Below are positions 31,174 through 38,218 of a stretch of DNA of 38,337 nucleotides, piece after piece. Both the position numbers and the translations under genes were made by a program. Numbering within the stretch: the first letter of the stretch is position 1; every line of letters starts with the position of its first letter. The stretch comes from Kiritimatiellia bacterium (GTDB lineage Bacteria; Verrucomicrobiota; Kiritimatiellia; RFP12; UBA1067). Where the stretch lies: the NCBI GenBank assembly GCA_017520845.1, contig JAFXEU010000109.1, positions 1 through 38,337 on the forward strand, given 5' to 3'. The notes under the pieces are model-generated. The model made no database searches. It was not told the DNA's origin and saw nothing but the letters and a program-made list of their open reading frames with translations.

Positions 31174-32310
31174 ATGCAATCGATGACAGATAAGAAGAAA
31201 GAGCGAGAAGCGGCATGCCAGGCGGCGGTGAACGCCCGTGATTTCGCCGTCGCCGCGAAAGCCGCCGCCGATGTTGCCGATTGCGCCGAAATTCTCGCCT
31301 CGCGCACAACGGGGGTGATCGCCGAGGCGTATTTAAAAGAGGTCGAGTCGTGGCGGGCGCTCGCGAGGAAGTTGGAGGCGCGGAAGGGAAGCGCGGCTCG
31401 CGGTTCTGGAAAACGGGGAATGGGGAACGGGGAACAGGGAACGGGGAATGGAGAACGGGGAACGGATGGCGACGAGTGGCTTGTCGGCGAGAAGCCGAAT
31501 ATTACGTTCGATGATATCGCGGGGATGGAAGACGCGAAGCGAGTCATCGACGAGATGGTTTTGTACCCGATGAAGTCGCCGGAAAAGGCGCGCGCATTGG
31601 GGCTTAATCCCGGCGGCGGCGTATTGCTTTTCGGGCCTCCCGGTACAGGTAAAACGATGCTCGGCAAGGCTATCGCCGGGGCTCTCGACGCGCCGTTTTA
31701 TTACGCGTCAGGCGCGGATCTGCGCTCTAAATGGTATGGAGAGTCGGAGCAGAGGCTTTCGCAGCTCATGAACGCCGCCAAAGCGCAAAGCGTAGCCGTA
31801 GTCTTTCTCGACGAAATCGAATCGCTTCTTCCCAAGCGGACCGAAAGCTCTCATGCCGCCGACAACCGCGTCGTCACGCAGTTTCTTTCCGATCTCGGAG
31901 GATTTAAGGATTCCGACAATCTTCTGCTCGTCTTAGGCGCCACAAATAAACCGTGGGCAATCGATGAAGCCGTGTTCCGTACTGGCCGCTTTGACGAAAA
32001 GGTTTATATCGGGCCGCCCGATAAGGCGGCGCGTATGAAGATTCTCGAGCTTAATCTTAAAAATGCGGCTGTCGCGGACGATGTCAATCTCGACGAGTTG
32101 GCTGAAAAGCTTGACGGATGCTCCGGGTCCGACTGCGCCGCGATAGTGTCAGCGGCGAAACGGTCGGCTCTCGGTGCCGCGATCCGCACTGATTCCGATC
32201 CTGTCATTACCGCCGATGATTTTGAAGATGCCCGTCGCCGTATCCCTTCGAGCATAACGGCCGATATTCTTGCACCTTATGAACGCTTCATGGAAGAGAG
32301 GTTTGACTGA
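31174..32310 (+). CDS. Vps4-like AAA ATPase with N-terminal MIT-like domain
   Basis: 378-aa ATPase. Residues about 1-70 form a three-helix, MIT-like bundle by pattern (AACQAAVNARDFAVAAKAA, VADCAEILA, YLKEVESWRALARKLEARK). A Gly/Asn linker encoded by heptamer repeats follows (about 78-100). The AAA domain opens with ITFDDIAGMEDAKRVIDEMV, Walker A GPPGTGKT (154-161), pore loop SKWYGESE (W187, Y188), Walker B FLDEIES (D213, E214), sensor 1 LGATNKPW and FRTGRFDEKVYI with arginine fingers. SKWxGESE and the DIAG start are typical of the Vps4/katanin/spastin clade. The C-terminal ILAPYERFMEERFD resembles the Vps4 terminal helix. Vps4 pulls ESCRT-III subunits through its pore to disassemble filaments. 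Neighbouring ESCRT-III-like genes support this role. Confidence 0.8.
   Translation: MQSMTDKKKEREAACQAAVNARDFAVAAKAAADVADCAEILASRTTGVIAEAYLKEVESWRALARKLEARKGSAARGSGKRGMGNGEQGTGNGERGTDGDEWLVGEKPNITFDDIAGMEDAKRVIDEMVLYPMKSPEKARALGLNPGGGVLLFGPPGTGKTMLGKAIAGALDAPFYYASGADLRSKWYGESEQRLSQLMNAAKAQSVAVVFLDEIESLLPKRTESSHAADNRVVTQFLSDLGGFKDSDNLLLVLGATNKPWAIDEAVFRTGRFDEKVYIGPPDKAARMKILELNLKNAAVADDVNLDELAEKLDGCSGSDCAAIVSAAKRSALGAAIRTDSDPVITADDFEDARRRIPSSITADILAPYERFMEERFD
31412..31467 (+). repeat. Heptamer repeats encoding the AAA ATPase linker
   Basis: Eight 7-mers: AACGGGG, AATGGGG, AACGGGG, AACAGGG, AACGGGG, AATGGAG, AACGGGG, AACGGAT. Three units make 21 bp, so the protein shows a 7-residue period (NGEQGTG, NGERGTD). 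Confidence 0.85.
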
Positions 32311-33272
32311 TGACCGGTAACAATATTAAATGCTGCGTGTGCGGGATTAATCTTCCGAACAAATGGGCTGTCGCAAAGAGCGAAAACGTCGACGGAGTTG
32401 AGCTTTGTTATTGCCATCTCCACGCTAATGAATCTTATGCGAAGAAATTGAAAGATAAAAACACCGAACTGGAAGTCGGTGAAAAAAAAGAACGTCAAAA
32501 CGAAGAAACTGAAACTCAAGATAGGAAGGAGAAAGGAGATTCTATGGATCAAGGTAAAGAGAAGCCGAAAGATGCGTCTGCGAAGGAGCAGGAAATAGTA
32601 AAGAACGCTTCCGGAGATCTTGTTAAAAAGGCCTGGAACGAATGCGCTTCGCTGGTAGGCAAACTGGGAGGGGGGATAAAGGCGCTTTGGTCTAAGATAA
32701 ATCCCGACCGTTCTCCCGCGGCGATGCTTGAAGTTCTCAATAAGGACCTTGCCGTTAATGCGACGCGCCTTGAAGAGATGAAGCCCCAGCTTGACCAGGT
32801 CTACAGTCAGATCGTAGCCAAGAAGAAGGAATATCAGTCCGCTGCGCCGGTGCGTCAGCGCCTCTTGAAAATCGAACTCCAGACCTTAATGGCCAGATAC
32901 AAGGGCCTTGAGCGAGAGTTTACGATCCTTTCGGAAAACGAGCGCTCCATTGAAATGGTCAAGAGCCGTTTTCTTGAGGTGCTCGCGTACGGCAAGCGCG
33001 GCAAACTCGATGTGTCGATGGTCGATCGACTTACGGATGATATCGAGGATAAGGTTGACGATGCCGAAGATATACAGGACGCGCTCGGCGATTTGGAGAA
33101 TGCCGGCAGACGCAAGGATCGCTCAAGCGACGATTTCGACTCGGAGCTTGCCGGTTTTGACGGAGAGCTCGGGCTTTCCGAAACCGACGAATTTACAGAT
33201 ACTACAACAGAAAAGGAGACACAAAATGAAGAAATTGATGATATTGTCCGCGGCGGCGACATTATTGCTTAA
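32310..33272 (+). CDS. Second ESCRT-III-like coiled-coil protein with Cys-rich N-terminus
   Basis: 320-aa protein whose ATG overlaps the ATPase stop (TGATG). Residues 1-40 hold a small Cys/His cluster (C8, C9, C11, C33, C35, H36, H38), probably zinc-binding. An acidic/basic linker follows. From about residue 130 the sequence is a long helical hairpin (LNKDLAVNATRLEEMKPQLDQ, VRQRLLKIELQTLMARYKGLE) and then LDVSMVDRLTDDIEDKVDDAEDIQDAL, which resembles the alpha4-alpha5 part of CHMP4/Snf7, and an acidic tail. A strong Shine-Dalgarno (AAAGGAG at 32533-32539) stands 5 nt before an in-frame ATG at 32544, so a 242-aa form lacking the Cys domain may be made. Superfamily assignment is by eye and could instead be PspA-like. 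Confidence 0.55.
   Translation: MTGNNIKCCVCGINLPNKWAVAKSENVDGVELCYCHLHANESYAKKLKDKNTELEVGEKKERQNEETETQDRKEKGDSMDQGKEKPKDASAKEQEIVKNASGDLVKKAWNECASLVGKLGGGIKALWSKINPDRSPAAMLEVLNKDLAVNATRLEEMKPQLDQVYSQIVAKKKEYQSAAPVRQRLLKIELQTLMARYKGLEREFTILSENERSIEMVKSRFLEVLAYGKRGKLDVSMVDRLTDDIEDKVDDAEDIQDALGDLENAGRRKDRSSDDFDSELAGFDGELGLSETDEFTDTTTEKETQNEEIDDIVRGGDIIA
32533..32546 (+). promoter_or_regulatory. Internal ribosome-binding site and in-frame ATG
   Basis: AAAGGAG followed by ATTCT and ATG (32544), in frame with the 32310 gene. It is the best ribosome-binding site in that gene; the annotated upstream ATG relies on TGATG coupling. Confidence 0.55.
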
Positions 33273-33909
33273 TACTTTCGCCGGAGAGCGCGAGTTTTCC
33301 GACGCGATAAAGGACGCTGCTGAAAAAACGGTCGCTTCAATCGCCGGCGATTCGCGCGCTTCATCCGTGAAGTCCATCGCGTTTGTCAGGTTGAACGCAC
33401 CAGATTCAAAGGGCGTTTTGCCGTTGGGCAGTAACGTTTCGCAGATTTTCGAAACCACGCTTTTGGCTAAGCCGGAGAGGTTCACGTTCGTTACCCATTC
33501 TTCCCATGTCGAGGAATGGAAACTGATAGATGAAATCTTCGATCAGGCTGAAGATTTTGAATCGTACGATCCGAAGACTCATCCCGAACTCAATAAGCTT
33601 AAGCTCGCCGATGCGCTTTTGATCGGTCAGATAATCGATGCGAAGGAAGATGAACGTAAAAACGAAACTGAATATTCGGTCCGTGTCGTGATGCGTCTTA
33701 TTAAGGTTTCGACGGGTGAACAGATCTGGGGGCAGGTCATCGACGGGCGGCATCTCGTTAAAATCGATCGTATCAACGAAATGAAAGAGGAGGCAAAATC
33801 ATATCTCACTCTTTCCAATATGCTCAAGCTTGCCGGCTATGTCGCCGGCGGTATAATCGGACTTATATTGCTTATCATTCTTCTTAGGCAGATGATTCGC
33901 GTACGCTAA
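33226..33909 (+). CDS. Exported CsgG/LpoB-like protein with C-terminal TM
   Basis: 227-aa protein. I take ATG 33226, preceded by AAAAGGAG, because it opens a signal peptide (MKKLMILSAAATLLLNTFAGE); longer in-frame starts upstream lie inside the preceding gene in another frame. It overlaps that gene by 47 bp. The middle part has the pattern of CsgG/LpoB/FlgO-type periplasmic proteins (VKSIAFVRL, ADALLIGQIID, VRVVMRLIKVSTGEQIWGQVIDG). The last 30 residues form a TM helix (YVAGGIIGLILLIILL) with a basic end. It should be anchored in a membrane with the domain in the periplasm. Role unknown; it provides an envelope component for the operon. Confidence 0.7.
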   Translation: MKKLMILSAAATLLLNTFAGEREFSDAIKDAAEKTVASIAGDSRASSVKSIAFVRLNAPDSKGVLPLGSNVSQIFETTLLAKPERFTFVTHSSHVEEWKLIDEIFDQAEDFESYDPKTHPELNKLKLADALLIGQIIDAKEDERKNETEYSVRVVMRLIKVSTGEQIWGQVIDGRHLVKIDRINEMKEEAKSYLTLSNMLKLAGYVAGGIIGLILLIILLRQMIRVR

Positions 33910-33930
33910 AAAAGAAAGGAATGTTATAGT

Positions 33931-34797
33931 ATGAAAAAAATCATCGTAATTTTAGGTGTCGGCGCGGTTGTCGCGGGATGCGTCAATACCAAATATATCG
34001 AGCCGGATCCTCAGCCTCCGCGCACGGTGGCTGAAGTAAAAAAAACGCCGAAAGCGCCAAAGCGCCAGAAGGTCGTTGTCAACAACGGCAAGAACGCGGT
34101 TAAGCCGAGTCAGGCTGAGATAAAGGGAAAGGCCACGGCCTTGGCAAAGCCGCTTCGAGTTCTCGTTTCGCTCGATGACGGACTTGATCCTCAAAAGCCC
34201 TCGACCTTGAAGCGCACGCTTTTTACCAACGTAGAAGGTAAACTGGCTTCGTCCGGATTTAAGGTTGTTTATGCCAAACCTGCCGAGATTCTCGTCTATG
34301 GATCGCTTCGCGCTCAGAAGATGAACCAGCGCGGAAGTCGTGTCTCCTGGAAGGGGGATGTGACGGTCGAGGTCACTCGCGCTCCGGAGGTCAATTCCGT
34401 CAATGGGCAGACCATGCGCGACGTTGTCGCTAAAAAACGGTTCGACGTAAAAAGCGGCGATGCCAGAAACGATGACGAGGCATTAGTTAAACTTTCCGAC
34501 CGCGTGGGTGCTGACGTGGCTGATTTTGCGGGTAAAGCCGTCAACAAGGTGGCTAAAAAAATGAAGCTTGCCGAAATAGTCGTATCAAACGCCTGGCAGC
34601 CCCAGGACGCCGCCGGTTATCCCACGCTCTTCGCCGAGCGCGTTTCACGGATGGATGGAGTCTATTCATGCCGCGTTGTCGCCACCGACAATGCAAACCG
34701 CACGATGAAGGCTGAAGTCATCTATGATTCTGAAATGTTTCCCGACGGTTTCGTAAACCGTCTTTATATCACACCTGAACTTAATATTGCGCGCTAA
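33931..34797 (+). CDS. Lipoprotein, unrecognised, possibly CsgG/LpoB-related
   Basis: 288-aa protein with a lipoprotein signal peptide (MKKIIVILGVGAVVAGC, acylated Cys 17) and a Pro/Lys-rich linker up to about residue 75. The folded part (LRVLVSLDDGL, LASSGFKVVYA, EILVYGSLRAQKM, GDVTVEVTRA) resembles periplasmic proteins that pair an alpha/beta domain with a VYGxL strand, as in LpoB/CsgG relatives, but I do not place it in a named family. The end has FAERVSRMDGVYSCRVVATDN. It follows the CsgG-like gene after 21 bp with AAAGGAATG upstream. Likely an outer- or inner-membrane lipoprotein partner of it. Confidence 0.6.
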   Translation: MKKIIVILGVGAVVAGCVNTKYIEPDPQPPRTVAEVKKTPKAPKRQKVVVNNGKNAVKPSQAEIKGKATALAKPLRVLVSLDDGLDPQKPSTLKRTLFTNVEGKLASSGFKVVYAKPAEILVYGSLRAQKMNQRGSRVSWKGDVTVEVTRAPEVNSVNGQTMRDVVAKKRFDVKSGDARNDDEALVKLSDRVGADVADFAGKAVNKVAKKMKLAEIVVSNAWQPQDAAGYPTLFAERVSRMDGVYSCRVVATDNANRTMKAEVIYDSEMFPDGFVNRLYITPELNIAR

Positions 34798-34814
34798 GAT
34801 AAGGAGAATAATCC

Positions 34815-35345
34815 ATGAAGAAAGTTTTATTTGCAGCTGTCTGCGTCTGTGCTACGCTCGGTTTTGCCCAGGCTCGTGAATTGGTTCGGCCCGGAGATGC
34901 CGGCTTGAAGCGCGAGGTTCCGCCAAAAAAACTCGTTCCCGCCTCGCCTGATCGTCCGCAGGAACCCATTGCGGTTTACAGCACGCCGTTCGCGGTAAAT
35001 TTCTGCTCGCTTTCTATTCCGTCGGCACCTCAGCTTGACGTCTACGGGATGCGTCTTAATATCACGGTTCCGTTCGCTACCCCGGATAATCTGAATGTTC
35101 TCGGGTTTGATCTCGGTCTTTCCGGAGAGGCTTTCGGGCACGTCGGCGGCGTCGCGATCAATGTTTTCGACAACGTCAGCGATTCTTTTTCGGGCGGAGC
35201 CGTAGGTCTTGTAAACGTCACCGGTGAGTTGCGCGGTGTTCAGATCGGCCTTGTTAATGTGGCCAAGACGGGTGCAGGTCTTCAGATCGGTTTGTGGAAC
35301 CATTCCGACAATTTCACTTGCCCGATTATCGGCGTTGTCTGGTAA
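34815..35345 (+). CDS. Exported protein with G-QIGL-N surface repeats
   Basis: 176-aa protein with a signal peptide (MKKVLFAAVCVCATLGFAQA). After a linker, beta-rich repeats occur: GGVAINVFDN, GGAVGLVNVTG, GVQIGLVNVAK, GLQIGLWNHSD. This is the same repeat class as the protein at 19573. It is probably periplasmic or on the cell surface. TAAGGAGAA precedes the ATG. Its presence in the operon, and that of a relative between two other kinases, points to a shared role with kinase-based systems. The function is unknown. Confidence 0.65.
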   Translation: MKKVLFAAVCVCATLGFAQARELVRPGDAGLKREVPPKKLVPASPDRPQEPIAVYSTPFAVNFCSLSIPSAPQLDVYGMRLNITVPFATPDNLNVLGFDLGLSGEAFGHVGGVAINVFDNVSDSFSGGAVGLVNVTGELRGVQIGLVNVAKTGAGLQIGLWNHSDNFTCPIIGVVW

Positions 35346-35354
35346 GGAGTCGAT

Positions 35355-36431
35355 ATGAACCGTAAAGATATTCTTAAGGCACAGCACGAAAAGAAATATT
35401 CAGAAGGAGGGTTCGGGGCGTCAACGACGCCCCGGCCTCAGGATTTTCGTCGACTTCCCGTGCGAAAAGGGATAATGGGAAAAGTTGTTCTTTTACTCAT
35501 AGTTGCTTCTTTGGCGGTTCTTTGCTGGTGGAAGCTTGACGTCATCAGGGGGTATCTAAAATCGGATACGGCAGCTGATGTGGATAATAAAAATACGCCG
35601 ACAGCGGAGATTCGAACGCCTGCCGGCGTTCGCGCATCCAACGGAACGGTTGCGCGTGAAATTACCGTTGCGGATATAAAATCGTATCTTACGCCTTCAA
35701 ATGCCGAAATTGAACAGCTTTACACTTATGTTGTAAATTCCCCTTTTTTGAAGGAGAATCTTCAATATGTCGACAGAATGAAAAGCGTCGATTTTCTTTA
35801 TGTATCGACCAACGATACGGTAAACGCGTTTGCCGGTCGCCGCGTGGTGGAGAACGACGGTAAAAAGCAGCTTGCCTTTCATACTGTAGTTTTTGGCGGA
35901 GCTGCCAGATACGCAAGACTCGTCGGTTTGGCGGCCGCGATAGAGGATGGCGGCAGCGATGGTATGCTGAAGAAATTCGTAGAAGCGATGCCCAAGAGTT
36001 TCTGCGGCAGCTGCAGTGAGGCGGAGTGTGTTAAATTCATTCAGGATAACGGTCTTGACAGAGCTTTGGCGAATGAATCCATCCGTCAAAAAGCCGTCTC
36101 TTATTCTTCTGGTACGATTGTAAGCGTTCTCGCCCATGAGACAGGTCATCACGCCCTTGGACATCTCCTGTCGGTAGCCGAAAAGCGCAATCTCGAAATA
36201 TCGCGCAATCAGGAGCGAGAGGCCGATTCCTTCGCGTCTTCGATTATCAGCACGTCGCCTTTCGGTGAATATATTTTCGCGGGAACGCTCTTTTGGCATT
36301 ATGCAATCGCCACACAGGCGGATGCCGCCAGCGACACGGCAAGCGATCATCCTCTTTCGAAGGAGCGCTTTGAGAATTTTGTCCGCGCAAATGCCGAGAA
36401 GGCGTCCGCAATGGGTATATCGATTAATTGA
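35355..36431 (+). CDS. Membrane-anchored M48-family metalloprotease
   Basis: 358-aa protein. One TM segment near residues 41-58 (VVLLLIVASLAVLCWW) follows a basic N-terminus, so the catalytic domain is likely periplasmic. The zinc site is AHETGHHALGH (H261, E262, H265), and the third ligand is E289 in NQEREADSFAS, as in M48 (HtpX/BepA/Oma1-like) peptidases. A segment FAGRRVVENDGKKQLAFHTVVFGG before the site may be a substrate-binding strand. Cys-rich CGSCSEAEC occurs about 20 residues before the active site. M48 proteases are usual in membrane and envelope quality control. The TGATG at its end couples it to the kinase gene. Confidence 0.85.
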   Translation: MNRKDILKAQHEKKYSEGGFGASTTPRPQDFRRLPVRKGIMGKVVLLLIVASLAVLCWWKLDVIRGYLKSDTAADVDNKNTPTAEIRTPAGVRASNGTVAREITVADIKSYLTPSNAEIEQLYTYVVNSPFLKENLQYVDRMKSVDFLYVSTNDTVNAFAGRRVVENDGKKQLAFHTVVFGGAARYARLVGLAAAIEDGGSDGMLKKFVEAMPKSFCGSCSEAECVKFIQDNGLDRALANESIRQKAVSYSSGTIVSVLAHETGHHALGHLLSVAEKRNLEISRNQEREADSFASSIISTSPFGEYIFAGTLFWHYAIATQADAASDTASDHPLSKERFENFVRANAEKASAMGISIN

Positions 36432-38218
36432 TGAACGAAAATACAATAAACAACGATGTGACGATGAACAATGCGGTGACGATGCGCCCTCAAGCGGTCG
36501 ACTCGCTTGGGCGTATTGACCAGTATGAACTTATCCGCGAGCTCGGCGGTGGCGGGTTCGGCTGCGTGTATTTAGCACGTGATACTGACGCCGGAATTGA
36601 GGTCGCGGTAAAGGGGCTTCCTCCGCTCGTACGTTTAAATAAGGAAGAGCTTGAGAATGTTAAAAACAATTTCGCTTTAGTTTCTCGCCTTCATCATCCT
36701 AATATCGCCGCTGCGCTGCATTTCCAAAAGGTACAAAGCGCCGTTTATAACGATGACGACGTAAAAGAGAAACTTCGCGTATTTAAAGATGATCCTCTCG
36801 TCGTGATGCAGTATGCCCGCGGCGTTACACTCTCGCAATGGCGTAAGCAGTTCCCCGAAGGTAAAGTTCCGCTAGATAAGGCTTTAGAAATCACGCGGCA
36901 AATTGCATCCGCGCTCGATTACGCGCACAAAGAGAGAATTATACATCGCGACATAAAGCCCGCTAATGTGATGATAGAGACATTGCCCGATAGAACGGTA
37001 ACGGCGCGTGTTCTTGACTTCGGGTTGGCTGCGGAAATCCGCTCTTCTATGGGGAGGCTGTCTTTAAATGTGACCGATAAATCGGGAACGCGTCATTATA
37101 TGGCGCCGGAACAGTGGAGCGGCAAGAAGCAGAGCAAAGAGACCGACCAGTATTCCTTGGCGGCATTGTTTTACGAGTTGATTTTAGGGGAAGTCCCGTT
37201 CGCATCGGTATTTGATACAGGTGATACGGTATTGATGAAAACGGTAGTGGAGAACGATTCTCCCGAAATCCCGCACTATTTGCCGAAACCTGTCCGCCTT
37301 GCGCTCGCCAAGGCATTGGCGAAAAAGCGCGAAGACCGTTTCGCGTCATGTATCGAATTTGTTGATGCGTTGCAAGGTGGGGCGGGTATCGGGAGGGTGA
37401 GCGTCCTCGCGATCCATGCCAGAGGCCTGCGAACCGCCATCTTCGCCGCCGTCGCCGCCCTCGGTCTCGCCGGTGCCGGCATCTGGTATTGGCAACAAGG
37501 ATCTTCTGAACCGGATGGGAATGCGGCTCGCGGGGACGCTCGCAGGCCTCTAGCGACTTCGCTACACGAAGCGGACTCTGTCCGGGCCATACCTCCCGTA
37601 AATGTGGCTCGCGAGGACGCTCGCCCTCCCAAAAACATCGTCCCCGCGAGCCGTGAAGATAAAGAATATACAGGTCCAAAGGATGGTGAGTGTAAAACTT
37701 TTACGCTCCCTGGCGATGTTACGATGGAGATGGTATATGTTGGTCCTGGTGAATTCATGATGGGTAGTGAAGGTGGTGATAACGACGAAAAGCCAGTTCA
37801 TTCCGTGCGAATCTCCCAAGGCTATTGGATTGGTAAATACCCGGTTACCCAAAAACAATGGAAAGCCCTGGTTAAATCCAACGATATAACCTTTGATAAT
37901 GGTCAACCTGTAGCGTGCTTCAGCTCTCACGGTAGCGGTAGTGAAATTGTGGCAGGCATTGACACGTCAGACTTTCCGATGGAAAGCATTAGTTGGGATG
38001 ATTGCAATAAGTTGGTAGCGGCGCTGAACAGAAAAGAAAAAACTTCAAGAAGATGGATGATTCCAACAGAAGCGCAATGGGAGTTTGCAGCGCGAGGTGG
38101 TAGCAAATCTAAAGGTTATAAATATTCTGGTGGCGATAATATGAGCGCTTTGGGTTGGTATTATGAGAATTCACTACCATCCCATAGGCGGGATGGCACC
38201 TTTCTTTTGTTTGAGTGA
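36431..38218 (+). CDS. Ser/Thr protein kinase with TM and truncated FGE domain
   Basis: 595-aa kinase starting at ATG 36431, which overlaps the M48 stop (TGATG); the TTG three bases upstream is less likely. The N-terminal motif occurs in tandem, NNDVTM (7-12) and NNAVTMRP (13-20). Kinase domain about 33-310: LGGGGFGCV, AVKGLPPL, HRDIKPAN (H172, D174), DFG, GTRHYMAPEQ. It is closely similar to the kinase at 20282. A TM segment (about 335-357) is followed by a palindromic repeat-encoded linker and an FGE-sulfatase domain (about 418 on; MVYVGPGEFMMGS, YWIGKYPVTQKQW, IPTEAQWEFAARG). The domain stops after ALGWYYEN with an unrelated 13-residue tail; the normal NVWEW and GFR blocks are missing. It may be disrupted by an insertion or rearrangement at about 38171. 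Confidence 0.85.
   Translation: MNENTINNDVTMNNAVTMRPQAVDSLGRIDQYELIRELGGGGFGCVYLARDTDAGIEVAVKGLPPLVRLNKEELENVKNNFALVSRLHHPNIAAALHFQKVQSAVYNDDDVKEKLRVFKDDPLVVMQYARGVTLSQWRKQFPEGKVPLDKALEITRQIASALDYAHKERIIHRDIKPANVMIETLPDRTVTARVLDFGLAAEIRSSMGRLSLNVTDKSGTRHYMAPEQWSGKKQSKETDQYSLAALFYELILGEVPFASVFDTGDTVLMKTVVENDSPEIPHYLPKPVRLALAKALAKKREDRFASCIEFVDALQGGAGIGRVSVLAIHARGLRTAIFAAVAALGLAGAGIWYWQQGSSEPDGNAARGDARRPLATSLHEADSVRAIPPVNVAREDARPPKNIVPASREDKEYTGPKDGECKTFTLPGDVTMEMVYVGPGEFMMGSEGGDNDEKPVHSVRISQGYWIGKYPVTQKQWKALVKSNDITFDNGQPVACFSSHGSGSEIVAGIDTSDFPMESISWDDCNKLVAALNRKEKTSRRWMIPTEAQWEFAARGGSKSKGYKYSGGDNMSALGWYYENSLPSHRRDGTFLLFE
37391..37415 (+). repeat. Degenerate 25-bp module after a kinase domain
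   Basis: GGGAGGGTGAGCG followed by TCCTCGCGATCC, in frame at the kinase-TM junction. Confidence 0.55.
37525..37597 (-). repeat. 73-bp palindromic repeat, copy in the third kinase gene
   Basis: In minus orientation relative to copies A and B: begins GGCTCGCGGGGACG and ends CCATACCTCCC. Inner stems CTTCG-CTACA-CGAAG and GGAC-TCT-GTCC are kept. It is translated (as ARGDARRPLATSLHEADSVR) in the periplasmic linker. Confidence 0.8.
37606..37652. repeat. 25-bp module and hairpin before the FGE domain
   Basis: GGCTCGCGAGGACG (37606-37619) faces CGTCCCCGCGAGCC (37639-37652), a 14-bp inverted repeat with one mismatch. It is at the same position relative to the FGE domain as 18397-18443. Confidence 0.7.
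38177..38196. repeat. Hairpin at the truncation point of the last kinase
   Basis: CCATCCC (38177-38183) and GGGATGG (38190-38196) with a 6-nt loop, followed by a T-rich stretch. It lies a few bases after the FGE homology ends and could be a terminator or the end hairpin of a mobile element. Confidence 0.45.

Noticed and set aside
32908..33225. Upstream extension of the CsgG-like gene
   Set aside because: It lies within the ESCRT-like gene in another frame, while ATG 33226 has a Shine-Dalgarno and begins a signal peptide.
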